Shown here: positions 5,124 to 13,257 of the stretch, piece by piece
How the letters are laid out: the number at the start of each line of letters is the position of its first letter
How positions within the stretch are numbered: the stretch's first letter is position 1
Assembly: GCA_021647145.1 (NCBI GenBank)
Contig: JAKIVF010000018.1
Coordinates: 1 to 38,408 of the forward strand
DNA from: Methylococcaceae bacterium
GTDB lineage: Bacteria; Pseudomonadota; Gammaproteobacteria; Methylococcales; Methylomonadaceae
Direction of reading: 5' to 3'
Length of the DNA stretch: 38,408 nucleotides
Notes under the pieces: generated by a model
What the model was told of the DNA's origin: nothing
Database searches by the model: none
The model's input: the letters and a program-made list of their open reading frames with translations, nothing else
Position numbers and translations under genes: made by a program

Positions 5124-8036
5124 TTATTCATTCATTTTTGGATTTTGAACACTGGAGAGCACGCCAATCGCTTGTGTTTTTCCTATCACATAATAAAGGG
5201 CATTGGCATTTGGCTGCGTTTCTACCTGCTTTAAATCTGCTGGGGTATAACTTAAATAAATAGGCGTTTCTGGTTCCTTTGCTTTTTTTAAATAGGCTCT
5301 GTCTTTATATTTTGTGGTTTTCTTTACCCCGTAATTTGGCTCGTCTTTTATGTTGTGGTGTTTTTTTGCCATAAACGCTAATAAATCCATTTCACTTTCG
5401 CCATAACCCGTAATGAGTTCTACTGAGAGTGTTAGGCTCTCATCTTCACAAGCGTACTCATCAGGAAATTCTTCCTTTCCATTATTAATATTCATCACTG
5501 CCATCTGCACAAACCGACTATTGCCACGCAAGGAATTACTTTTAATTTTCACTTTTCCATCTTTTGGCTTTTTCTTATTAGGGAAAGAGATGGGGTCGAT
5601 AATTTTGTCTTTAATTAATCCTGTACTTTGTTTCAATGCCGCTATTAAATCTTGCTCAATGGCATTAATGCTGTTTTCATCTTGATAAAATTCTTGATAA
5701 ATTTGATAGGTTTCAGCAGTGGTGATTATTTTGTTGTCGGGTAGCTTTCGTTCTAAAAACTCAAACCAGGCTTTGGTGCTTTGCAGGCAAAAGAGTGTGT
5801 TTAAAAATTTGGCATTCCCTAAACATTTGCCATTTTTTACATTTTCCGAAACAACTGATAAATAAGTGTTGGGGCTAGTATTTTCACCAAAGCGATCTAA
5901 CCTTCCCATTCTTTGCAACCAATTTTCTGCATTGGTAAATTCAGTGACCATTTTGTTGCAGGTGATATTTAAAGATGCCTGTACAATCGGCCCCGCTCTT
6001 AAAATATCAAAATTCTTCTTACCTTTTTGCTTGAATGCATTAAAAACCTTATCGAATATTTCTTTTCTGTCGGTTTGTTTAAATTTTGAATGGATTAAAA
6101 CGGCATTTTCTATATTTTGGTTCTGGATAAAACTTTTTTGTGCGGTAAGCGCTGTGTTGCTAATGACAAAAGTATGGTTGGGTTGTTCCTGATAAAGTGG
6201 ATTGGTTTCATCTTCAAGTTTTTCATCAAAATCCTGAAACTCAATTTTATATTGGCTTTGGTTAAAGCTATTAACCGATACAATATCATCTTCGTTTATG
6301 CCTAATAATTCCCGAACAAAATGATAATTAGGTGTGGCTGATATAAGCAATGCATTATTCTTTTTATCCTGTAAATTTTTACAGGCGACCAACTCGGCAA
6401 ATAACAAATTGAAGCCCGCCATGGGAATGTATTCATGATATTCGTCAAAGACTATATGAGCATTCATATATTGCACCAAGCCAGTCACTTTTGTATGAGT
6501 TGTGATGGTATTGATGACTTGGTCGATGGTTGTTAAAACAATATCACCTGAAAATTCTCCATTTTCAGGTGTCGGTATTTCTTTACCGTTTTGATAAATA
6601 GTTTTAAATTCACCGGTGCAAATTTCAATTTTAGTCTTGGGCAAATAATCTGCACTGGTTAAGTCATTGACTAAGCCTTGGCAAATCTGCACTCTAGGGC
6701 AAATCCAGATTATTTTTTTAGCCTGGTTGCTTGCTGCCCACTCTAACGCGATTTTTGTTTTGCCGCATCCCGCAGGACCTTGCAAAACACTAACACTCAC
6801 GTCTTTATCGTTTAAACGTTCAACGGCGTGGGTTTGCTGTTTGTTTCTCTCACTGTTTGGGTATTTAGTTTCAAACGCTTGCAAGCAGATTTGTATCTCT
6901 GCTTTTAAGCCTCTTTCAACCAATAAAGCAGTCTCTAATAACTCATTCAATGTGCCTTGTTCAATATGCGAGTTGAGGGCTTCAGCACTCAATGCAGAAA
7001 TCAATCGATCAGCGGATATAATGACAGTTCGTGCAATATTATTTCTGGCATTAACGTCTACATCTTGCTTAAAATTTTCAATCTTTTCATTTTCACCGTA
7101 ACTTTTATATTCTGCTAAACATTCTTTCTTAACATCATATAACTTGTCTTCGTCTGCTTTTTTTATACAGCCACTGATTGTTAAACCAGTCTCATAATCC
7201 TCTATACAATTTTTAATCGCTTTGACAACGCCATGTGTGACAGGAATAATTTTATCGACTTGCTCTGATGATAGTTTGTTATACACCCCATCTAACGTCT
7301 TAATATCTTCCTTTCTATTGGGTTTTGCATGGTGCCAATAAAGGCAGTGCTTTATGAGTCGTTTATTTGCCTTATTAACTGATTTATCATTTTCATCATC
7401 GAGTAAAGAATAAAGCAGTAATGATATTTCATTGTGCCTTGGGTGTTTTTCAAAAGAAAACTTGCCTGTTTTATCTATATGCTGGCCTTCTTCTGGGATT
7501 TCATCAATTAACTTTTTCTTGGTTTTATCTATAATCCATTGTTGAAATGCCGGATCAACCTTACCCATGTCATGCCAGCATCCAGCCATAAATACGGCTT
7601 TAGCCAGCGTGTTATTATTGGTTAGTTTCAAGCATAGCTGATGTGCCACATACCCCACTGCAAATAAATGCTGAGCAAGCGGCTGTTTTTTAGTATTGGC
7701 ATAATAAGTTTCTATATTCACGTTTAATTCATCCATTTTTAGCGCATCACTTTGATTAGTGTAATTCACGGGTACAAAACCTTGTTCATTAAATTCATTT
7801 TTATTCCCCACCACCCATAAAAACTCACTTCTACTACGGCTTCTTATCCAATGGCAAGAAACCGCTGTATTTTTAGTGGCAGATTTTCTCAGTAGCTTTT
7901 TTACTGCCTGCAAACCTTCTTCAGTAATGACCGTTTGCCAGGTATTTGTACCTATCCGATTGGCAAATGCATCTAGCACACGGCGAGTTCTATTAAGAGC
8001 TTTGTGTTCACATTGCGAGACGAAAGTGACCATCAT
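5124..8036 (-). CDS. cas2-3: Cas2-Cas3 fusion nuclease-helicase, type I-F
   Basis: A 970-residue protein. Residues 1 to about 95 are the fused Cas2 domain (VSQCEHKALNRTRRVLDAFA, NTAVSCHWIRSR, EFLWVVGN). The HD nuclease follows, with CWHDMGK at His155-Asp156 and a later HH pair near 235. The superfamily 2 helicase has QGPAGCGKT at 419-427, DEYH at 531-534, SATP at 566-569 and the motif VI region NWLQRMGRLDRFG. It serves interference, by unwinding and degrading the displaced target strand, and adaptation, with Cas1. All motifs are intact. The start ATG overlaps the stop of the minus-strand frame 8033-8566 (ATGA), and the following ATG is also possible. It is separated from cas1 by a toxin-antitoxin insert and from cas7fv by vapBC. 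Confidence 0.96.
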   Translation of the reverse strand: MMVTFVSQCEHKALNRTRRVLDAFANRIGTNTWQTVITEEGLQAVKKLLRKSATKNTAVSCHWIRSRSRSEFLWVVGNKNEFNEQGFVPVNYTNQSDALKMDELNVNIETYYANTKKQPLAQHLFAVGYVAHQLCLKLTNNNTLAKAVFMAGCWHDMGKVDPAFQQWIIDKTKKKLIDEIPEEGQHIDKTGKFSFEKHPRHNEISLLLYSLLDDENDKSVNKANKRLIKHCLYWHHAKPNRKEDIKTLDGVYNKLSSEQVDKIIPVTHGVVKAIKNCIEDYETGLTISGCIKKADEDKLYDVKKECLAEYKSYGENEKIENFKQDVDVNARNNIARTVIISADRLISALSAEALNSHIEQGTLNELLETALLVERGLKAEIQICLQAFETKYPNSERNKQQTHAVERLNDKDVSVSVLQGPAGCGKTKIALEWAASNQAKKIIWICPRVQICQGLVNDLTSADYLPKTKIEICTGEFKTIYQNGKEIPTPENGEFSGDIVLTTIDQVINTITTHTKVTGLVQYMNAHIVFDEYHEYIPMAGFNLLFAELVACKNLQDKKNNALLISATPNYHFVRELLGINEDDIVSVNSFNQSQYKIEFQDFDEKLEDETNPLYQEQPNHTFVISNTALTAQKSFIQNQNIENAVLIHSKFKQTDRKEIFDKVFNAFKQKGKKNFDILRAGPIVQASLNITCNKMVTEFTNAENWLQRMGRLDRFGENTSPNTYLSVVSENVKNGKCLGNAKFLNTLFCLQSTKAWFEFLERKLPDNKIITTAETYQIYQEFYQDENSINAIEQDLIAALKQSTGLIKDKIIDPISFPNKKKPKDGKVKIKSNSLRGNSRFVQMAVMNINNGKEEFPDEYACEDESLTLSVELITGYGESEMDLLAFMAKKHHNIKDEPNYGVKKTTKYKDRAYLKKAKEPETPIYLSYTPADLKQVETQPNANALYYVIGKTQAIGVLSSVQNPKMNE

Positions 8037-8123
8037 AGCCGAGCACCTTTAATGAAAAAAACATGGAACGGCATGAGATAAGACATACAATGATGCTTTA
8101 ATTGATGCCAGTGGAAGCTAGTT

Positions 8124-8327
8124 ATGCGAACACTCAATATTGATGATGATTTATATGCTAAAGCGATTACGCTAACCGGTGTCCATAAGAAAACGGTATT
8201 ATTGCGTGAAGGTTTAAAAGCCTTGGTTGAGCGAGAAAGTGCCCAGCGTTTGGCATTATTGGGAGGTTCTGATCCTGATCTTAAACAAACACCACCACGC
8301 AGACAGTCTGCTTTAGAAAAAGAATGA
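8124..8327 (+). CDS. VapB-type antitoxin, opposite strand inside the cas operon
   Basis: A 67-residue protein, MRTLNIDDDLYAKAITLTG then KKTVLLREGLKALVERESAQ, RLALLGGSDPDLKQTPPRR. This is the VapB antitoxin family with a ribbon-helix-helix-like N-terminus and a toxin-wrapping tail. GGAAG lies 9 bp before the ATG. Its TGA overlaps the ATG of the vapC start (ATGA), the usual coupling, but that toxin gene is deleted internally. It is read against cas1 and cas2-3, so it needs its own promoter. An antitoxin retained without a working toxin may be a remnant or may still bind DNA. Confidence 0.85.
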   Translation: MRTLNIDDDLYAKAITLTGVHKKTVLLREGLKALVERESAQRLALLGGSDPDLKQTPPRRQSALEKE

Positions 8328-8487
8328 CTAAGATTATACTGCCTGTAAAACAATAAGTTAATGGGAAAAGGCATTGGTTTTATTGACTTACACCTATTGG
8401 CATCTACATTTTTAACAGAGAATACTTTGCTTTGGACTCGGGGTCGTCGCTTGTATAAACTCGCAAAACGATTAGACGTATGCAGGA
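8324..8487 (+). pseudogene. VapC toxin remnant with an internal deletion
   Basis: The first codons MTKIIL start in an ATGA overlap with the upstream vapB, as in intact operons, and then run into a stop. The C-terminal third reappears from about 8350 in another frame: NKLMGKGIGFIDLHLLAS, then LLWTRGRRLYKLAKRLDV. This matches the end of the VapC partner of this VapB family (LMGKGIGFID, LWTR-x-x-RL). About 80 central codons are missing, including the first catalytic aspartate, and the usual D of WTRD is G. It cannot be active. The right boundary is approximate. Confidence 0.8.
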
Positions 8488-8565
8488 AGTCTTTCCATTG
8501 CCCCATCAATCGTTGCTTTATTGAGTTTAGAGTTTCGTTCCGATGTGTGGCAGGCTTATTTTTCA

Positions 8566-9510
8566 TCACTTCCCCCCTTTTAAAGCGGCTTCTTTTATCG
8601 TATCAAACATAAAATCCAAGGATTTATGCTGGGTAAAATTTTGCAGACATTGCTGCCTAAATTCCTGTTCACTGGCTTGTTCTTTGGCGCAAATAAACGC
8701 CCAAGGTAAAATCAAGGTATCTTTAATTAAATCGGCAACATCAAACACTAACGCACCACGCCTAGTTTTTCCATGCATCACTGCAAAGCCGTGCGGTATG
8801 CCTAACACCCATAAGGTAGTGGCTGCCAGTCCATAGGCTAAATAATTGCCATGATTTAAAAAGGCGTTAGCATCGTCCAAGCTGTTATGTTGACGTACAA
8901 AGTCTTCTTGTTTGGTGTGGCTTGCGGCTATTTTATAAAGAGATTTAGTCAGTTGCGCTTCTACCAATAATAGATTGGTAACATCTTGACAGTTTTCTAT
9001 TTTTGATAAGAAATTGGACAATGCTTTTTCTATATTAGGATCATCCAATGTAAAGCCTTCGTTTTTTAAATCCTTATCTTTACCCCAAACTTTTTGCAGA
9101 TAAAGAATGCGTTGTTGCTGAAATTGTTTGGCGACTTTTAGCCGTTTTTCTGCATCAAACCAGAACCCCATCCAGCCTTGTACATATTCTGTGGGGCGGT
9201 ATTCACTTTGTGGGGAGAGCCATTCTATTTCGTTGGCGGCAATTAAGGGTGTGCCTCCGCTGCCACTAAATCCGATCAATACACCGGCCGAGGCTAACAT
9301 TCTAACGGCTGCTTGAGTGATTGACGTGCCGGTTCCCAATAGAATAACGGTGGTGTTGGCTATGGGAATATTCCAGTATTGCTTCTCGGTATCGGCTTCT
9401 GTCAAATAAAGTACTCTGCCACTTTTTTGCATGACACGGCATTTTTCCAGATAGTAGATATTGGCGCGTTTGGAATGAAGGATGGCTTTTAAGTCTGTCA
9501 GTTGTTTCAT
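8566..9510 (-). CDS. cas1: Cas1 integrase, type I-F
   Basis: A 314-residue protein of the I-F Cas1 type: LKAILHSKRANIYYLEKCRV, VLLGTGTSITQAAVRMLASAG reading in the N-terminal domain, and the catalytic metal site Glu184 (LLLVEAQLTK), His246 (PHGFAVMHGKTRRG), Asp257 and Asp260 (FDVADLIKD). It integrates new spacers at the leader-proximal repeat, working with the Cas2 domain of the Cas2-3 fusion. It lies 54 bp downstream of the WYL regulator. No strong ribosome binding site is visible at its ATG. It looks intact. Confidence 0.96.
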   Translation of the reverse strand: MKQLTDLKAILHSKRANIYYLEKCRVMQKSGRVLYLTEADTEKQYWNIPIANTTVILLGTGTSITQAAVRMLASAGVLIGFSGSGGTPLIAANEIEWLSPQSEYRPTEYVQGWMGFWFDAEKRLKVAKQFQQQRILYLQKVWGKDKDLKNEGFTLDDPNIEKALSNFLSKIENCQDVTNLLLVEAQLTKSLYKIAASHTKQEDFVRQHNSLDDANAFLNHGNYLAYGLAATTLWVLGIPHGFAVMHGKTRRGALVFDVADLIKDTLILPWAFICAKEQASEQEFRQQCLQNFTQHKSLDFMFDTIKEAALKGGK

Positions 9511-9564
9511 AAGGCATGCCGGATATTATTTTTATGAGGTTTTTCATTATCCACACTCACTGGC

Positions 9565-10551
9565 TCATTTAACGAGGTTGTGATAATTATTTTTCATTTT
9601 ATCTATTTCCTCTTTAACCCTTTTTTGAAGAAAAGACGGTGAAATTACTTTTACTTCTGCTCCATGTTTAAGAATATCCATTATTAACTCCCGGCTATCA
9701 CTAAAGGGAATACTAAGTTGGTAGTTACCGTTTTCTAGCCATTCATTTTTTTGGTCTGGATGCCAATGTTCATCTGCCACCCAGTTGGCTCTGATCTTGG
9801 TAAACTCTAATACGGCAAGGAACTCAGCCTTCCCTGTAAAAATTCCATAAGCGGAATGTAAAAAACTTTGTAATTTTTGGGTGTCCACTATTAGTGCTGT
9901 TTGCCTCAAACTCTCTGCTGAATGAACACAATCTATAGAAAATATTCGCAGTTCCTTTCTAAAATGACAGTGAGCGGCTAAGTACCAGTTATCTCGATAA
10001 TAAATAATTTTTTGGGCAGAGATGGTGCGTTTGTTTGGCGCACTGCTTTGCCCTCTGGCTTTATATTTAATGCTGAGTTGTTTATTACTAAATAAAGCCG
10101 TGGCTATGCGTTTAAAGTGTTGGTCATCTTTTAATCGCCTGCCTACTGTAGGAAAGTGTATTTTGTCAGCTATAACGGGTTGAGGGCTATTTTCTTTGCT
10201 GAGCATTTTATTAATACGCTGTTGAAGGCTTTCTATCTGCTCACTTAATATACCTGGACTGATACTTTGCAGTATTTGCTGACAGATGAGTAACCCGTGT
10301 AATTCTTCTGAGCTAAACCATAGACCGGGTAATTCATATGGTGTGTTGGATGATTGATGGTTATATTGGTAGCCATTGAACTCTCTATAATAGTCTAAGG
10401 GGGCATTTAGGTGGTCACGTAGAATTTCTATGGTACGAGTAGCTGTTGCTTTGGAACATTCTAAATGTTCTCTAATTTTTTCTAACGATACAGGTGTATG
10501 GCGATTGCTAAACAACCCATGTAAGCGATATATTTTGTCGAACCGGTCCAT
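9565..10551 (-). CDS. WYL-domain HTH regulator, first gene of the cas locus
   Basis: A 328-residue protein. Residues 1-60 are a DeoR/HTH_11-type winged helix (DRFDKIYRLHGLFSNRHTPV, then CSKATATRTIEILRDHL). The WYL region lies at about 170-220, with DNWYLAAHCHFRKELRIFSI, and a C-terminal WCX-like region follows. AGAGGAAC lies just before the ATG. WYL proteins bind nucleic acid or nucleotide ligands and often control defence genes, including CRISPR-Cas operons. Being first in the same direction as cas1, it probably regulates the cas promoter and itself. Confidence 0.88.
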   Translation of the reverse strand: MDRFDKIYRLHGLFSNRHTPVSLEKIREHLECSKATATRTIEILRDHLNAPLDYYREFNGYQYNHQSSNTPYELPGLWFSSEELHGLLICQQILQSISPGILSEQIESLQQRINKMLSKENSPQPVIADKIHFPTVGRRLKDDQHFKRIATALFSNKQLSIKYKARGQSSAPNKRTISAQKIIYYRDNWYLAAHCHFRKELRIFSIDCVHSAESLRQTALIVDTQKLQSFLHSAYGIFTGKAEFLAVLEFTKIRANWVADEHWHPDQKNEWLENGNYQLSIPFSDSRELIMDILKHGAEVKVISPSFLQKRVKEEIDKMKNNYHNLVK

Positions 10552-10819
10552 TTGTTCCTCTGTTAGTGCGTAGTCATTTTAATTTCTTAACATTTATTAA
10601 GCGATTGATTTATATTAACTTATATTTAATATTTTAGCTTTACATTTTTTAGGATAAGATTCGCCTTCCCTAATTGAAAAATATAAGTATGAGATTTTAA
10701 GCTGATAAAACCAGATGTATTGGAACTTTAAAATTTCAGTTAATTAAAACAACTATTCAGGATTCAGGTATTATTGAATGATTATCCTTTAGACTTTCAT
10801 ATTTGCAACATTCAGTTCA
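10552..10819. promoter_or_regulatory. Divergent promoter region between the WYL gene and rnfD
   Basis: 268 bp of AT-rich DNA separate the minus-strand cas locus from the plus-strand rnf operon, so both promoters should lie here. The stretch around 10600-10650 carries repeated TTATATTTA-like tracts. No gene or convincing operator palindrome was found. rnfC, the usual upstream neighbour of rnfD, is absent. Confidence 0.45.
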
Positions 10820-11866
10820 ATGGCAAATCAACCCAGAATAGATATTCGGACATCTCCTTTTATACGCAAAGCACCCTCAGTTTCACAAATAATGCGAAAT
10901 GTTGTTTATGCTTTATTGCCTATCGCTGCTTATGCTATATGGCAGTTCGGACTTAGTGCTTTGGCTTTAATGCTTGCTACCATACTTGCCAGCGTAATGA
11001 CGGAACATCTGTTTTGTAAATTATCCGGTAAAAAAACCACTATTGGTGATGCCAGTGCAATTATCACTGGTTTGTTATTAGCCATGACATTACCTCCAGG
11101 TTTTCCTTTATGGATGGGAGCAGTTGCCGGTTTTGTTGCTATTGCGATGGGTAAAACATTATTTGGTGGCATTGGCTTTAATGTCTTTAATCCTGCTTTA
11201 GTCGGGCGTGCATTTATTCAGGCGGCCTTCCCCGTATCAATTACCACATGGACCCCTGCTTTAGCTGTTAACAGATTTATTGAGTTTATTCCTTCTACTC
11301 TTGCGGTTCCCTTTATGAAACCCGCTGCTACAGCAGAGTGGACAACTCAGGTGAGTATTGATGGTTTTTCTGGTGCGACACCCTTGGCTTTAATGAAATT
11401 TCAAGGTGTCTTTACTGATAGCTATGATTTGTTTATGGGCTTAACGGCTGGTTCAACTGGGGAAACATCAACTTTGTTAATTTTGCTCTGTGGTGCTTAT
11501 TTGGTCTTTAAAAATATGCTGGATTGGCGTATTCCTGCTGCTGTTATTGTTGGAACACTCATTACTGCTGAATGTTTTTACTTAATGGATGCAACTAAAT
11601 ACCCCTCTCCTCTGTTTATGATATTTTCTGGTGGATTAATGTTTGCGGCTGTTTTTATGGCTAGTGATATGGTTGCCTCACCTGTGACGCCTATGGGTAT
11701 TTTTGTTTTTGGGTTGTTGGTTGGGTTTCTAACGGTTATCATCCGTTTATTCGGGGGGTTAACTGAAGCCGTTATGTATGCCATTTTATTTGGTAATGCA
11801 GCAACTCCAATTATTGAGTCTTACACTCAACCTCATATTTTTGGTTACAAAAGGAAAAAACCATGA
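10820..11866 (+). CDS. rnfD: RnfD, membrane flavoprotein subunit of the Rnf complex
   Basis: A 348-residue polytopic membrane protein. It has FNVFNPALVGRAF and DGFSGATPLALMK, where Thr187 in SGAT is the covalent FMN attachment threonine, as in E. coli RnfD/RsxD. Further segments SGGLMFAAVFMASDMV and SPVTPMGIFVFGLLVGF are typical of RnfD/NqrB. Rnf moves electrons between ferredoxin and NAD across the membrane, coupled to ion movement, or in Rsx form keeps SoxR reduced. It is the first gene of an rnfDGEA unit; rnfB and rnfC, carrying the iron-sulfur and NADH sites, are not in the window. The stop overlaps rnfG (ATGA). Confidence 0.95.
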   Translation: MANQPRIDIRTSPFIRKAPSVSQIMRNVVYALLPIAAYAIWQFGLSALALMLATILASVMTEHLFCKLSGKKTTIGDASAIITGLLLAMTLPPGFPLWMGAVAGFVAIAMGKTLFGGIGFNVFNPALVGRAFIQAAFPVSITTWTPALAVNRFIEFIPSTLAVPFMKPAATAEWTTQVSIDGFSGATPLALMKFQGVFTDSYDLFMGLTAGSTGETSTLLILLCGAYLVFKNMLDWRIPAAVIVGTLITAECFYLMDATKYPSPLFMIFSGGLMFAAVFMASDMVASPVTPMGIFVFGLLVGFLTVIIRLFGGLTEAVMYAILFGNAATPIIESYTQPHIFGYKRKKP

Positions 11867-12591
11867 GTGAATCGCCAGACAATAAACAAGATGAAGTCCC
11901 TCCTTTACCTTCTAGTTATTCATTAATTTCAACACTAGGTTTGGTTTCTATGATCTCTGGTTTGTTGGTCGTGTTAATTTATGAGTATACAAAACCGATT
12001 ATTGCAGAAAATCAACGATTAGCGACTGAGCGTGCTATTTTTAAAGTGCTTCCTAAAGCAACTAGTCGTTTAACTTTTATTATTAAAGAAGGTAAAATTG
12101 AGCTATTAAAAGTAGAGGATAAAACTAAAGGGGATCTAATTTATGCTGGTTATGATGCTAATAACCAGTTTGTTGGTATTGCTCTTAATGCTGCTGAACA
12201 AGGTTATCAAGACATTATTAAATTACTTTATGGTTATCAACCTGAGAAAGGGTGTATAACAGGCTATGATGTTTTAAAAAGTACAGAAACACCTGGTTTT
12301 GGTACAAAAATCACTACGGATGAGGAGTTTTTAGCTAACTTTAACTGTTTAGATGCTAAGGTTAGTCCATCTCTATCAGGTTTGATTAACGAAATTAAAA
12401 CAGTAAGGCATGGTACCAAACAAAATCCATGGGAAATTGATGCTATTTCTGGTTCTACCATTACATCCAATGCGTTAGGGCGGATGTTTAATCAAAGTGC
12501 GAATGCATTGCACCCAATTATTACACAAAATTTATCGTTACTAAAACAAGCAAAAGAAAAGGCAGAAGGTAAACATGGCCAAAGCAAATAA
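11863..12591 (+). CDS. rnfG: RnfG, periplasmic flavoprotein subunit
   Basis: A 242-residue protein with one N-terminal membrane segment (about 22-42) and a periplasmic FMN domain. TETPGFGTK (141-149) and AISGSTITSNAL carry the family signature; Thr199 in SGST would bind FMN by a phosphoester bond. It passes electrons between the flavin of RnfD and the rest of the complex. The start overlaps the rnfD stop by 4 bp and the end overlaps rnfE by 17 bp, so the genes are translationally coupled. Confidence 0.94.
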   Translation: MSESPDNKQDEVPPLPSSYSLISTLGLVSMISGLLVVLIYEYTKPIIAENQRLATERAIFKVLPKATSRLTFIIKEGKIELLKVEDKTKGDLIYAGYDANNQFVGIALNAAEQGYQDIIKLLYGYQPEKGCITGYDVLKSTETPGFGTKITTDEEFLANFNCLDAKVSPSLSGLINEIKTVRHGTKQNPWEIDAISGSTITSNALGRMFNQSANALHPIITQNLSLLKQAKEKAEGKHGQSK

Positions 12592-13249
12592 AAAAGAAAC
12601 TCCATTAACTATGGATGTATTTACTACTGGAATATGGAAAGAAAACCCTGTGTTTGTAATGATGCTAGGCTTATGTCCTGTGCTTGCCGTAACCAATAGT
12701 GTAGAAAATTCGTTGGCAATGGGTGCTGCAAGTATTTTTGTTTTGGTTTGTTCTAATGCATTGATTTCTGCACTTAGGAATTTTATTCCTAAACAAGTTA
12801 GAATCACGACTTATATTATTATTATTGCCACCTTTGTCACTTTGGTTGATTATATAATTCAAGCAATTAGCCTAGATTTATATAATAAGTTAGGTGCATT
12901 TATTCAATTAATTGTTGTTAATTGCTTGATTTTAGGCAGAGCAGAAGCTTATGCCTCTAAAAACTCCTTCACCAAAACTGTCATCAGCGCTTTAGGGATG
13001 GGATTAGGTTTTACACTAGCCTTGGTCATGTTAGGTGGAGTTAGGGAATTATTAGGTGCAGGACAGTTATTAGGTTATCAGGTTTTTAGTACCAATTTTG
13101 AACCCTGGGTTGTCATGATTCTTCCACCAGGAGGGTTTATTGTACTAGGCTCCTGGTTATTACTTATTAATTATATTGAGGAACGCAGAGCTGGAAAAAT
13201 AATTGATGAAAATGAAGAATCTGTTCACGCCACCGCCACTCAGAATTAA
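12575..13249 (+). CDS. rnfE: RnfE, membrane subunit
   Basis: A 224-residue polytopic protein. LGLCPVLAVTNS (Cys34) and IVVNCLILGRAEA (Cys117) are the paired half-motifs that, with RnfA, ligate an intramembrane 2Fe-2S cluster in Rnf and Na-NQR complexes. The C-terminal part has MLGGVRELLGAGQLLG and LPPGGFIVLGSWLL. The ATG lies 6 bp after GAAGGT and inside the end of rnfG. The length is close to that of E. coli RsxE. Confidence 0.95.
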   Translation: MAKANKKETPLTMDVFTTGIWKENPVFVMMLGLCPVLAVTNSVENSLAMGAASIFVLVCSNALISALRNFIPKQVRITTYIIIIATFVTLVDYIIQAISLDLYNKLGAFIQLIVVNCLILGRAEAYASKNSFTKTVISALGMGLGFTLALVMLGGVRELLGAGQLLGYQVFSTNFEPWVVMILPPGGFIVLGSWLLLINYIEERRAGKIIDENEESVHATATQN

Positions 13250-13257
13250 GCATTGTT

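Larger units (their letters stand above)
8033..8566 (-). other. Open frame bridging cas1 and cas2-3, antisense to vapB-vapC remnant
   Basis: This frame begins at an ATG sharing one base with the cas1 stop (GTGATG) and ends in a TGA overlapping the cas2-3 start (ATGATG). The first ~28 codons (MKNKPATHRNETLNSIKQRL) and the last ~17 (SYLMPFHVFFIKGARL) lie outside the inserted vapB-vapC remnant; the middle is its antisense strand. I recognise no family. It may be the remains of a small coupled gene between cas1 and cas2-3 that the insert split, or a chance open frame. Confidence 0.3.

Noticed and set aside
9302..9556. 84-residue frame overlapping the cas1 start
   Set aside because: It is an alternate frame of cas1 and the preceding gap with a biased composition and no known domain.
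1..10551. Tn7-like I-F3 CRISPR-transposon
   Set aside because: cas1 and cas2-3 are present with nuclease motifs, and no tnsA, tnsB, tnsC or tniQ is seen; the effector is I-F2, not I-F3.
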